Source of the DNA: an uncultured Flavobacteriales bacterium
Lineage (GTDB): Bacteria; Bacteroidota; Bacteroidia; Flavobacteriales; Crocinitomicaceae
Length of the DNA: 21,928 bases
Direction: 5' to 3'
Assembly (NCBI GenBank): GCA_946478775.1
Contig: CAMLDR010000059.1
Location: 1 to 21,928 of the forward strand
Below are positions 7,536-14,720 of this stretch, piece by piece. A program made the position numbers and the translations under genes. The notes below the pieces were generated by a model. That model saw only the letters and a list, made by a program, of their open reading frames with translations, had not been told where the DNA came from and searched no databases. The number at the start of each line of letters is the position of its first letter. Positions within the stretch are counted from its first letter, which is position 1.

Positions 7536-8951
7536 GTGAGATCATTCTTCGCACTTCCCCTGTTTAAAGACATTCGTTTCTGGATCATTTTGTTCTTCCT
7601 GATCCGCATGTACGGGATTACGAATCCACCGCTGGAAGTTGCGCACAACTGGCGGCAGACAACCGGAACCATGGTCACGCGTAATTTCTATGAAGGATCG
7701 GCAAACATCCTTTATCCGCGGATTGATTTTGCGGGCGAAAAAACCGGTATTACAGGAATGGAATTCCCCCTTCTGAATTACATCGATTATTGTGTTTCGG
7801 AGATCTTTGGTTACCAGCACTGGTATGGCCGTCTCATCAACCTCATCGTTAGCAGCTGGGGAATCTGGTTTTTCTTCCGGATTCTGAAACGCTATTTTGG
7901 TCCTGATACAGCTTTCAATGCTTCCATCATTTTATTGGCTTCCATTTGGTTTGCTTACAGTCGTAAGATTATGCCCGACACCTTTGCAACTTCACTGGTG
8001 ATTATCGGGTTTTATTATGCGGCCTGCTATTTCGAGGAAAAAAAACGCGTGTGGCCCAACTTACTGCTCTTTGCTCTCTTTACACTTCTAGGGGTTTTGG
8101 CGAAACTTCCCTGTGGATTTCTGCTCGTCCTGTACGCATTTTTCATCTTCAATAGACAGCTGTCTATCCATCTCAAGATTGCGTTTTTTATTGCATCGGG
8201 AATCATCCTGGCACCTGTGGCCTGGTGGTATTTTAGCTGGGTTCCTTACCTGGTTGAAAAATATGAATTCTGGCATTTCTTCATGGGAAAACCGATCAGT
8301 ACGGGAGCAAAAGAACTGGTGGAACACCTGGGCGACGGCTTAAAACACTTCTACGATGCAGCTTTGAAGTTTGCCGGATTCGGGATGTTTCTTGTTGGAT
8401 TATTTTTAGCTTTCCGGAAAAGAAACAAATTGCTGCTGCGGGTCCTTGGACTTGGTTTCGCTGCATTCCTGGTGATTGCCCTGAAAGCGGGATTTACCTT
8501 TACGCACCACTCCTACTACATCATTCCCTTTGTTCCTCTCATGGCGTTAACTGCGGGATACGGCATCACTTTTTTTCAAAAGAAAGCGGTTCAGGTAGTT
8601 ATTTTGGCAGTAATTCTACTGGAAGGCACTTTGAATCAGCTCCATGATTTCCGTTTAAAAGAACACGAACTGGCTTTTGTGAATCTGGAATCGGACATGG
8701 ATAAATTCTCCAAACGCTCCGACCTGATCGCTGTAAACACCGGCGACAACCCGACAGCGATCTATTTTGCACATCGAAAAGGCTGGGTGGCCAGTAATGA
8801 TGAATTACTGAACGAATCCTTTAGAAAAGAAATTCGTCAGAAAGGATGCAGATACATTGTGGTGTTGAAACGCTACCTTGGCGGAGAGCTTTACCTGGCT
8901 CTGCCCAAAGTGACAGAAAACGTGAATTGGGTGGTCTACAAGTTGGATTAA
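7536..8951 (+). CDS. GT39/ArnT-like integral membrane glycosyltransferase
   Basis: The 471-residue polytopic protein has about ten hydrophobic segments. The first periplasmic loop (about 25-65) contains NPPLEVAHNWRQTTG and RNFYEG. This is the Bacteroidota version of the H-x-W-R-Q motif in the dolichyl-phosphate-mannose mannosyltransferase / ArnT-like (GT39/GT83, GT-C fold) family. Such enzymes transfer a sugar from a polyprenyl-phosphate donor to lipid or protein on the periplasmic side. A later loop holds HHSYYIIPFVPL (about 326-337), and the last 90 residues form a soluble tail. The start is GTG at 7536: the first in-frame ATG (residue 25) would remove the first transmembrane helix. The preceding -7-like TAACTTAG fits this start. 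Donor and acceptor cannot be read from the sequence. Confidence 0.75.
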   Translation: MRSFFALPLFKDIRFWIILFFLIRMYGITNPPLEVAHNWRQTTGTMVTRNFYEGSANILYPRIDFAGEKTGITGMEFPLLNYIDYCVSEIFGYQHWYGRLINLIVSSWGIWFFFRILKRYFGPDTAFNASIILLASIWFAYSRKIMPDTFATSLVIIGFYYAACYFEEKKRVWPNLLLFALFTLLGVLAKLPCGFLLVLYAFFIFNRQLSIHLKIAFFIASGIILAPVAWWYFSWVPYLVEKYEFWHFFMGKPISTGAKELVEHLGDGLKHFYDAALKFAGFGMFLVGLFLAFRKRNKLLLRVLGLGFAAFLVIALKAGFTFTHHSYYIIPFVPLMALTAGYGITFFQKKAVQVVILAVILLEGTLNQLHDFRLKEHELAFVNLESDMDKFSKRSDLIAVNTGDNPTAIYFAHRKGWVASNDELLNESFRKEIRQKGCRYIVVLKRYLGGELYLALPKVTENVNWVVYKLD

Positions 8952-8956
8952 ATCCC

Positions 8957-8964
8957 TATATTCG
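8957..8964 (+). promoter_or_regulatory. Weak candidate -7 box
   Basis: TATATTCG resembles TAnnTTTG with one mismatch and lies 21 bp before the ATG at 8986. No -33 TTTG is seen at 19 bp, so this is a weak call. Confidence 0.25.
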
Positions 8965-8985
8965 CCACAATTTTCAATCCACCTA

Positions 8986-9702
8986 ATGAACAAATCTTTC
9001 ACCCTTTTCGTTCTTATTTTATTGCATTCCATATCGTTTGGGCAAATTGTGACACCAAAACAAAAATCCAAACCCGCCAGAACAAAACCTATCAGGGTTT
9101 CAGCAGGCGATTCCCTCAATAAAGTATCTATCATTCGACACGCTCCTCAAAATATGCGTTATGTCCAATTTGGAATCGAATTGGGAACTGTTTTCATTGC
9201 TGACTCTGCCCAGCGGTATTATCTTCCCAAAAAACAAGTCATTCATTATGGATTAAATCTGCGTATTGGGGATATTTATAAAAATCGCGTTTATGGGATT
9301 TTTGGATGTGAACTATACGCTCAAAAGGCATACAAAAGCAAACCGGCTGAGCCAAGTGTTGTGGGATTCACCTTCGGACCGAAGAAAACCTATACCAATA
9401 AAAATGTCTATAACTTCATGGGATATATGGGATGTCAGGTTCCATTCCATTTTTCGGAATTAACTTCCATAAATTTGTCTTCTGCACTCTTGCTTGGAGT
9501 TTCCGCAACTCCGAATCTGGAAGACGAAGTGAATTATTTTGGAATCCGGCTGGCTGCAAATGTAGAACGAAGATTGGGAAGTCTTCCCGTCATAGGAGTA
9601 TTTGGAATTGCCTACGACAATAATTTTCTATTCAGAGCTGATCGTTCGGAAGCTACAAGGAATCCGAATCTATTGAAGATCTATTTTGGCATACGCATTT
9701 GA
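8986..9702 (+). CDS. Exported, outer-membrane beta-barrel-like protein of unknown function
   Basis: The 238-residue product starts with a signal peptide (MNKSFTLFVLILLHSISFGQ). A low-complexity Lys/Pro stretch (KQKSKPARTKP) follows, then alternating hydrophobic/aromatic beta strands: MRYVQFGIELGTVFI, HYGLNLRIGD, VYGIFGCELYAQ, YNFMGYMGCQVPFHF, LLLGVSAT, LLKIYFGIRI. A terminal strand ending in a hydrophobic residue and the repeated beta pattern suit a small outer-membrane barrel (OMP_b-brl type), but no specific family is identified. It sits 34 bp after the glycosyltransferase and 56 bp before the lysozyme. That spacing permits co-transcription, though each gene has its own -7-like box. Confidence 0.75.
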   Translation: MNKSFTLFVLILLHSISFGQIVTPKQKSKPARTKPIRVSAGDSLNKVSIIRHAPQNMRYVQFGIELGTVFIADSAQRYYLPKKQVIHYGLNLRIGDIYKNRVYGIFGCELYAQKAYKSKPAEPSVVGFTFGPKKTYTNKNVYNFMGYMGCQVPFHFSELTSINLSSALLLGVSATPNLEDEVNYFGIRLAANVERRLGSLPVIGVFGIAYDNNFLFRADRSEATRNPNLLKIYFGIRI

Positions 9703-9743
9703 TACTTTCTCTGATCGATTGGTTTCAATAAACTTTTTCAATG

Positions 9744-9751
9744 TAATTTAG
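9744..9751 (+). promoter_or_regulatory. Weak candidate -7 box for the GH25 gene
   Basis: TAATTTAG differs from TAnnTTTG at one position and lies 7 bp before the ATG at 9759. Similar TAnnTTAG-type elements precede the glycosyltransferase gene (TAACTTAG at 7511-7518). Confidence 0.25.
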
Positions 9752-9758
9752 CTGCCGA

Positions 9759-10535
9759 ATGGCAAAAAGAAAACAAACCCGCAAAAAAGCTGCTCCCAAA
9801 AGCAGAGCAACGTCGCGCAAAAAAGGTAAAAGCCGGTCTCTATTTTGGATCGTGCTTACCACCGGAGTACTTGCTTTCTTTTTCTTTTGGTATAAAACAG
9901 AAGGAATGATCCAGACTTCCACTCATTTCCGCGAGATCATTCCTCCGGGATATAAAGCGATTGGATTGGACGTTTCTCATCACCAGGGTCAAATTGACTG
10001 GGATTTGCTGCTCCATGAAAAAGGGTTTGACACCATCATCGACTTTGTTTATTGTAAAGTAACGGAAGGTTCTGATCATCTCGACACACAGTGGGAAAGA
10101 AACAGGGAATACCTGAACAAACATGGCATTTCAAACGGTGGGTACCATTATTTCAACCCGAAAGCTGCACCAAAGCCGCAGGCTGCGCATTTCCTTTCGG
10201 TTTATAAGATCCGGAGTATCGATCTGCCGCCCGTCATTGATGTGGAAGATGAAGGTTTCTCAGACGAAGACCTGAGAGCAAAAGTATTGATCTGGTGCGA
10301 GGAAGTTAAAAAAGCAACCGGTATAAAGCCGATTATTTACACCTCATTGAGCTTTTATGAAACCAAGTTCCGCGGAAAGATGGAAGGTTATCATTTTTGG
10401 ATTGCCGCATACAGCAGAGAGCCACAATATATGACAGACCGTGAAGTGCTGCACTGGCAGTTTTCGGAATCGGGAAGATTACCGGGAATTGACGGAATGG
10501 TGGATTTGAATGTGAGTAAAATAGAACTTTATTAA
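9759..10535 (+). CDS. Membrane-anchored GH25 family lysozyme (muramidase)
   Basis: The 258-residue protein begins with a strongly basic cytoplasmic tail (MAKRKQTRKKAAPKSRATSRKKGK region). One transmembrane helix (about 28-46) follows, so it is a type II membrane protein with the catalytic domain in the periplasm. Residues about 66-258 are a GH25 barrel: GLDVSHHQGQIDW (D71), FVYCKVTEGSD, GGYHYFNP, then PPVIDVEDE with D161 and E163 as the expected acidic catalytic pair, IIYTS, FWIAAYS, and HWQFSESGRLPGIDGMVDLN. The family cleaves the beta-1,4 bond between MurNAc and GlcNAc. Anchoring suggests housekeeping wall remodelling rather than a secreted toxin. The stop codon touches the inverted repeat at 10534-10589. 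Confidence 0.9.
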   Translation: MAKRKQTRKKAAPKSRATSRKKGKSRSLFWIVLTTGVLAFFFFWYKTEGMIQTSTHFREIIPPGYKAIGLDVSHHQGQIDWDLLLHEKGFDTIIDFVYCKVTEGSDHLDTQWERNREYLNKHGISNGGYHYFNPKAAPKPQAAHFLSVYKIRSIDLPPVIDVEDEGFSDEDLRAKVLIWCEEVKKATGIKPIIYTSLSFYETKFRGKMEGYHFWIAAYSREPQYMTDREVLHWQFSESGRLPGIDGMVDLNVSKIELY

Positions 10536-10589
10536 TTGAAAATGTAAAATTGACAATTGAAAAGTCTTCTAACTTTTACATTTTCAATT
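10534..10589. terminator. Bidirectional terminator between convergent genes
   Basis: Two perfect 16-bp arms, AATTGAAAATGTAAAA (10534-10549) and TTTTACATTTTCAATT (10574-10589), surround a 24-nt loop. It lies exactly between the GH25 stop (10533-10535) and the DUF4924 stop (10592-10590). The arms are AT-rich with T runs in both directions. A related string occurs upstream of hbd at about 6311-6338. Confidence 0.7.
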
Positions 10590-11141
10590 CTAGTTATTCC
10601 AATACTGTCCTTCTCCGCTTTTCATTTGATGATAAGAACGCGTCAGGTAAGCCAGTAAGATACGCATCGCATCAAAAGCTTCTTCTGTTTCCTGGCTGAT
10701 TTCTTTCTTCTGCAGTTTCAGAAGCAATTTCATGTATAAGGCATGGAAACAAACTTCCAGGTGATTCATTCCTTTCAAATTGGAATGTTCTATGAAATCT
10801 TCAATGTAGGGAAGTGCCGTAGAATAAAGCGTTCGGTATTTTTCGTCATTTACAACTGTGAGCAATGAATTATGCAGGTAGGACAATTCCACCAGCACAT
10901 CCTGCAACTCCAAACGATGCCCTGATTCAATGATGCGTTCGGATTTCATATCCCGTATCAATGCCGCATACCAGGCTTTGTAACGTTCCAAATAAGAACG
11001 GTCCGGAAGATTCGGTTCTACGACTTCTTTAACGATACGGTCCAGGTCGAACTGGTATGCACGGATCAAATCTTCAATTTGATACATGTATAAAATATAT
11101 TCAGCGACGTTCTCGTTTAATTTTTGTTGTGCTATCAGCAT
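10590..11141 (-). CDS. DUF4924 family protein
   Basis: The 183-residue soluble, mainly helical protein begins MLIAQQKLNENVAEYILYMY followed by QIEDLIRAYQFD. I recognise this opening as typical of the Bacteroidota DUF4924 family. No signal peptide or enzyme motif is visible, and the family has no assigned function that I know. It is the last gene of a three-gene minus-strand operon: its ATG is 3 bp after the stop codon of the OmpH-like lipoprotein gene. Transcription ends in the inverted repeat at 10534-10589. The protein is probably cytoplasmic. Identification by memory of the family; function unknown. Confidence 0.75.
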   Translation of the reverse strand: MLIAQQKLNENVAEYILYMYQIEDLIRAYQFDLDRIVKEVVEPNLPDRSYLERYKAWYAALIRDMKSERIIESGHRLELQDVLVELSYLHNSLLTVVNDEKYRTLYSTALPYIEDFIEHSNLKGMNHLEVCFHALYMKLLLKLQKKEISQETEEAFDAMRILLAYLTRSYHQMKSGEGQYWNN

Positions 11142-11144
11142 CGG

Positions 11145-11759
11145 TTATTTTTTCCCCAGGTCTTTATCCATTACCTCCTGTTCGTGATTCAGGAAATCGA
11201 TGAATGATTGAGTTACATTCATTTTATCATTAATGAAATTGATCTGTCCGCCCTGTCCGTGGATCAGCAGTACATCAATTCCATATTTCTCGCAGTATTT
11301 CTTTCCTGCAACTTCAATTTTCTTCCCCAAAACAGTCAAAGCTTCATTGGTTTCCTTTTCCAATTGTGCTCCTTTGGTTTGCTGCTGGTTCATCAATTGT
11401 TCACGCATACGCATGATGTCGTTCTCCAGGTTTTGCATATCAGCACCCGTCATGGTACCTTCACGCATGTACTTTTCGTAGTTCGCGGCTTTTTGCTCCA
11501 AAGCACGCTGCTTCGCCATCATTTCGTTCTGAAAAGCCTCCCCTTTCTTAGTGATGCGCGCATCCTCATTCTTGTAGTAGGTAAAACCTTCTTTCAAACT
11601 ATCCGAATAATAGAACGCGATCTTTAATCCTTTGGAATCAACTACCGGAACAACAGGTGCTGTTTCTTCTTTTGTTTTTGGATCTTCTTTTTTATCTGAA
11701 CAAGCAAAAGTGGTTAATCCAAGAATCAAACCTGTTGCAATGATGTGTCCTAATTTCAT
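11145..11759 (-). CDS. OmpH/Skp-like periplasmic chaperone lipoprotein
   Basis: The 204-residue product has a signal sequence (MKLGHIIATGLILGLTTFAC). Cys20 is followed by charged SDKKEDPK, suggesting a lipoprotein although the lipobox (TFAC) is atypical. After a Pro/Thr linker comes the Skp/OmpH layout: a beta strand (GLKIAFYYSDSL), a long coiled coil (about residues 65-145, heptad-like KGEAFQNEMMAKQRALEQKA), and a return strand (YGIDVLLIHGQGGQINFIND). Skp proteins hold unfolded outer-membrane proteins. A lipid-anchored paralogue is common in Bacteroidota. Its ATG overlaps the stop codon of the upstream 81-aa gene by 4 nt (ATGA), which indicates translational coupling. Confidence 0.85.
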   Translation of the reverse strand: MKLGHIIATGLILGLTTFACSDKKEDPKTKEETAPVVPVVDSKGLKIAFYYSDSLKEGFTYYKNEDARITKKGEAFQNEMMAKQRALEQKAANYEKYMREGTMTGADMQNLENDIMRMREQLMNQQQTKGAQLEKETNEALTVLGKKIEVAGKKYCEKYGIDVLLIHGQGGQINFINDKMNVTQSFIDFLNHEQEVMDKDLGKK

Positions 11760-12001
11760 AGTTCTTTGTTTTTAAATGCTTCTTCCCAATCTGTTCTCAT
11801 GGAAAGAAACCGGTCAAGTGAATTAAGTAATAATTGATCTGTTATCATGCGTTTCAATTCTTCCAAACCGTTTACGTCAGACTCGGCAATTTTAAATGTT
11901 TGCTCGAACTGGCCCAATTCAATTTTCACCAGATACTTGGCATTGTACAAGAATATCTGAATCTTGTAGCGGGCATGGGGAATGTCTGCAATTACACGCA
12001 T
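11756..12001 (-). CDS. Small conserved protein of unknown function, first gene of the OmpH-like operon
   Basis: An 81-residue protein, MRVIADIPHARYKIQIFLYN then AKYLVKIELGQFEQTFKI, with an alpha-helical end. The first half is a beta sheet with alternating hydrophobics, and I have the impression that it is conserved across Bacteroidota. There is no signal peptide, so it is cytoplasmic. It overlaps the lipoprotein gene by 4 nt. The only reasonable start is the ATG at 12001, since the next Met is residue 52. The -7 box ends only 7 bp upstream, so the transcript may be nearly leaderless. Function unknown. Confidence 0.75.
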   Translation of the reverse strand: MRVIADIPHARYKIQIFLYNAKYLVKIELGQFEQTFKIAESDVNGLEELKRMITDQLLLNSLDRFLSMRTDWEEAFKNKEL

Positions 12002-12008
12002 AATGGGA

Positions 12009-12016
12009 CAAAAATA
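12009..12016 (-). promoter_or_regulatory. -7 promoter box of the 81-aa/OmpH/DUF4924 operon
   Basis: TATTTTTG on the minus strand matches the Bacteroidota -7 consensus TAnnTTTG exactly. It ends 7 bp before the ATG at 12001. No TTG is seen at the -33 distance. Confidence 0.5.
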
Positions 12017-12082
12017 ATGAAATTGGAAAAAAGGGGGCTTTTTCTAACGGATAAAATGATTAAAAAGCTTGTCTGAGACTCC

Positions 12083-12111
12083 ACTTCGACTTCGCTCAAT
12101 TACCAACTAAG
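12083..12111. repeat. Degenerate copy of the interspersed repeat seen at 20425-20448
   Basis: ACTTCGACTTCGCTCA (12083-12098) differs by one base from the core of the 20425-20448 element. It is followed, as there, by an ACCAACT-A-AG segment (12102-12111; compare ACCAACTTAG after 20448). This suggests one repeat family with a longer unit than the palindrome arm. The 12002-12155 intergenic region holds nothing else I recognise. Confidence 0.55.
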
Positions 12112-12155
12112 CCTCTTTTAATGCGAAATCATGAAATAAACGGAGGAAGTATTGC

Positions 12156-12554
12156 TTACGCAACCACCAGATCATTATCCGTATACTCACGGAAATCAAA
12201 TGGAACGTGAACCATGAAAGCATAGTCCTGCCCTACCTCATACATATCCTCATCGGATTGTCTGTAGTACCATTCTACTTTCGCTTTCTTTCCTGAATCA
12301 ACCAATTCGTTCAGTTTGTAAAGCAAAAACAGAATACGCTTGGATGAAGTAATATTGAAATACTCCAAATCGATTTTTACCAGCGTCTCATCATTCGGAT
12401 TCGCCATATAACTATCGAACCACGTTAAAACGGAACCCCAAAAAGCTTCGGGATCATCCGGAATTGAACGTCCTTTAATTTCCATGATTCCTGTTGCAGG
12501 ATTCAAATTCACCAAGGGGGTTTGTGCAGTTGCCTGAATTAATAGTATATCCAT
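12156..12554 (-). CDS. SiaC/DUF1987-like regulatory protein
   Basis: The 132-residue cytosolic protein matches the DUF1987 (SiaC) family: IQATAQTPLVNLNPATGIME, then GRSIPDDPEAFWGSVLTWFD, and IDLEYFNITSSKRILFLLYKL. In Pseudomonas SiaC the phosphorylated residue is Thr68 in the matching N-x-S-S segment. Here Thr69 in FNITSS lines up (alignment by eye). SiaC is switched by a kinase/phosphatase pair (SiaB/SiaA) and activates a diguanylate cyclase. None of these partners is present in this window, so the gene is an orphan here and the partner may differ. The ATG at 12554 gives a normal family length. No promoter is obvious in the 124 bp upstream (12555-12678). Confidence 0.8.
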   Translation of the reverse strand: MDILLIQATAQTPLVNLNPATGIMEIKGRSIPDDPEAFWGSVLTWFDSYMANPNDETLVKIDLEYFNITSSKRILFLLYKLNELVDSGKKAKVEWYYRQSDEDMYEVGQDYAFMVHVPFDFREYTDNDLVVA

Positions 12555-12678
12555 TTCTCACTTTCGCTCCCGCAAGTTGTAAATTATTTTCCAAACCACA
12601 AGGTACTTTTCTACGAAAGATTTAATATTTTCGACTAAACACTTCTGTATCAATCCTCAATACTTAACCCTTTCTTAA

Positions 12679-13485
12679 TTATTTATTCATCTGATGATAA
12701 CTCACCAAATCGGTTATAGGACTGGCGATTCTCTTTTCTACCTGAATAGCATGAGCTTTAAAAACGGTTACAAAAATGCTCTCCTGCTCAAATCCGTAAG
12801 TCCCGATGAAAGAGATTTGTCTCAATTCAGGGATGGGAAGACAATACTCTTTCACAAACAATGCGGCATTTTCTTCGTGAAGAAAGCGGAGATCCATTTC
12901 AGCTGTTTCGGCTCCTAAACCGGAAATCCATTTTTGAGCATCCGAGCCCGCCAGCCTGGACAGAATCCATTCACGCGATTGAAATAATTCAGTCCATTTT
13001 GCTTCCCACCTCGCACTTCGAAGTAAATGCTGCACGAGTAATTTCCCGAAGTAAAAGCCGCTTCCTTCGTCGCCTATTAACGAACCGTAACCACCGACCC
13101 TTTTGACAATCTGTTTTCCATCATACCGGACCAAAACGGAACCGGTACCCAAAATGGCAGCCCAGCCCGGGGTATTTCCAAACAATGCCCTGCAGGCAGC
13201 CAAAGTATCCGGATAGACAATCACCTCTGAAAAACCCCATTGAAGCAAAAGTCCCTGCATTTGTTTTTGCACCAATTCGCCGGAACAGCCCGCACCATAA
13301 AAATAAAGCGGCACCTGCATTTCTTTAAACTGTGTCTGCAAAGCCGCGGAAGAAAAATCTGCGGAAAGCGCGTATTTCGGGTGTAAACTATCCGTTTGAA
13401 TATATACGACCTCGTTATTTTTCAGCACAATTCCCCAGCTGGTAGATGAGCCTCCGGAATCTGCAATGATGTATTTGGCATCCAT
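12679..13485 (-). CDS. BadF/BadG-type ATPase, N-acetylglucosamine kinase-like
   Basis: The 268-residue protein has the ASKHA sugar-kinase fold. Phosphate-1 motif: IIADSGGSSTSWG (residues 6-18). A GAGCSG loop (64-69) and a putative catalytic Asp (D93 in VYPDTLAACRALF) follow. Phosphate-2 motif: AILGTGSVLVRYDG (110-123), then VGGYGSLIGDEGSGFYFGK. The adenosine-site segment near the end (GTYGFEQESIFVTVFKAH) departs from the usual G-S-V-A form. Relatives phosphorylate N-acetylglucosamine, a muropeptide-derived sugar. With the GH25 lysozyme nearby a role in wall-sugar salvage is possible but not shown. A -7 box ends 4 bp before the ATG, so the mRNA may be leaderless. Confidence 0.85.
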   Translation of the reverse strand: MDAKYIIADSGGSSTSWGIVLKNNEVVYIQTDSLHPKYALSADFSSAALQTQFKEMQVPLYFYGAGCSGELVQKQMQGLLLQWGFSEVIVYPDTLAACRALFGNTPGWAAILGTGSVLVRYDGKQIVKRVGGYGSLIGDEGSGFYFGKLLVQHLLRSARWEAKWTELFQSREWILSRLAGSDAQKWISGLGAETAEMDLRFLHEENAALFVKEYCLPIPELRQISFIGTYGFEQESIFVTVFKAHAIQVEKRIASPITDLVSYHQMNK

Positions 13486-13489
13486 AAAC

Positions 13490-13497
13490 CAAAAATA
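13490..13497 (-). promoter_or_regulatory. -7 promoter box of the BadF-like gene
   Basis: TATTTTTG on the minus strand is an exact TAnnTTTG match. Only 4 bp separate it from the ATG at 13485, so transcription would start at or near the A of the start codon. No clear -33 box is visible. Confidence 0.5.
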
Positions 13498-13511
13498 CCT
13501 TTTTTAGGGTA

Positions 13512-13542
13512 TTGCCGTCAGGGCAGCATGAAAGTAATTTTG
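13512..13542 (+). promoter_or_regulatory. Promoter of the imelysin/HTTM/TonB receptor operon
   Basis: TTG (13512-13514), a 20-bp spacer, then TAATTTTG (13535-13542), which is an exact TAnnTTTG -7 match. The leader to the ATG at 13571 would be about 22-25 nt. It is divergent from the BadF-like promoter. I see no Fur-box-like inverted repeat between them. Confidence 0.6.
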
Positions 13543-13570
13543 TACCGAATTTATAAAACAAGGTTTAATT

Positions 13571-14710
13571 ATGAAGAATTTCTTCTATTTAATAGCGATA
13601 AGTATACTGTTTACATCAATGGTATCATGTAAGAAAAAGGGCTGTACAGACCCCACAGCAACCAATTATAATTCCAAAGCTAAAAAGGATGATGGAAGCT
13701 GTACTTATAATCAAACACAAGGATATACCATTCCTACAACCTATGCATTCACGAATTCCAATGGTGAATCCACTGTTAATTATTCCGGACAAACAGACCG
13801 AATCAATCAATTGATTGCCATGGTTACTTATGCGGATTTAGGAACTTCCCAGACAATTTCTGCACAGGCCTTGAATGATATGTTCGCAAATACGAACGGG
13901 AATGGAAACGGGAATTTTTCGTTTACTTCCAGCAGAAAACTGAAAGACAAATGCTTCTCTCTTGATACGGCAACAATCAGCAGTTATTTTCAAGCCATTC
14001 AAGTAGCAAGCAACTCTTATATGAACAATGCTTCTAACGGTCAGGCAGGAACATTATCATCCGGCTCATCCACCTATTTATTCGGAGCCAATGGATTTGA
14101 ATATTCTGAGTTGATCGAAAAGTCAATCATGGGAGCGGTTTTCAAGTACCAGGCATTGAATGTTTATTTAGGGACCACCAATATGAACGCAGACAACACC
14201 ACCCCAGTTTCGGGTGAAAAATATACTGCAATGGAACATTACTGGGACGAAGCTTTCGGATATTTTTCAGTACCCGTAGATTTCCCGACTTCCTCATCTA
14301 TTCTTTTTTGGGGAAAATACTGTAATTCACAGAATACTGCCCTAAACTCCAACCAGGTCATGATGGGGAACTTTCTAAAAGGCCGGGCAGCTATTTCCAA
14401 TAACGTAATGGTCGATCGGGATGCAGCCATCTTGAAAATCAAAGAAATGTGGGAGAAAATTGCCGCTTACCAGGCGATGCATTACTTAAACCAGGCAGCA
14501 ACTTTTTACGGCAACGATCAGGCTAAATACCTTCACGTATTGTCTGAAGCTTATGGCTTCATTTACACCTTGCGTTTTGCTCCTATTGATACACGTGTGA
14601 TGTCTGCTACTGAAGTAGATAACTTATTGGCACAATTCAACGGGAATTTATGGTCATTGGACATCTCGGATATCAATGCCATCAAAGCAACTCTTGATTC
14701 GAACTATTAA
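13571..14710 (+). CDS. DUF4856 family lipoprotein
   Basis: The 379-residue product has a lipoprotein signal (MKNFFYLIAISILFTSMVSC; Cys20 followed by KKK). Next comes the short cysteine motif C-T-D-P-T-A-x-N-Y-N-x-x-A-x-x-D-D-G-S-C-x-Y (residues about 25-45), which is frequent in exported Bacteroidota proteins and may be a small metal- or disulfide-stabilised module. The remaining 300 residues are mainly helical (GAVFKYQALNVYLGTTNM, then HYWDEAFGYFSVP, later KIKEMWEKIAAYQAMHYLNQA). I recognise this as the DUF4856 family, which usually neighbours imelysin genes. First gene of the five-gene operon; the next ATG is 10 bp away. It is probably a surface or periplasmic partner of iron uptake (inference from context). 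Confidence 0.8.
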   Translation: MKNFFYLIAISILFTSMVSCKKKGCTDPTATNYNSKAKKDDGSCTYNQTQGYTIPTTYAFTNSNGESTVNYSGQTDRINQLIAMVTYADLGTSQTISAQALNDMFANTNGNGNGNFSFTSSRKLKDKCFSLDTATISSYFQAIQVASNSYMNNASNGQAGTLSSGSSTYLFGANGFEYSELIEKSIMGAVFKYQALNVYLGTTNMNADNTTPVSGEKYTAMEHYWDEAFGYFSVPVDFPTSSSILFWGKYCNSQNTALNSNQVMMGNFLKGRAAISNNVMVDRDAAILKIKEMWEKIAAYQAMHYLNQAATFYGNDQAKYLHVLSEAYGFIYTLRFAPIDTRVMSATEVDNLLAQFNGNLWSLDISDINAIKATLDSNY

Positions 14711-14720
14711 ATCTGGAACT

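Noticed and set aside
11208..11627. Plus-strand open frame of 139 codons opposite the OmpH-like gene
   Set aside because: Antisense to a well-supported gene in a coupled operon, and no domain is recognisable.
13486..13570. Fur box or other iron-responsive operator before the imelysin operon
   Set aside because: The 85-bp divergent promoter region contains no convincing inverted repeat of the Fur type, so iron regulation is not claimed from sequence.
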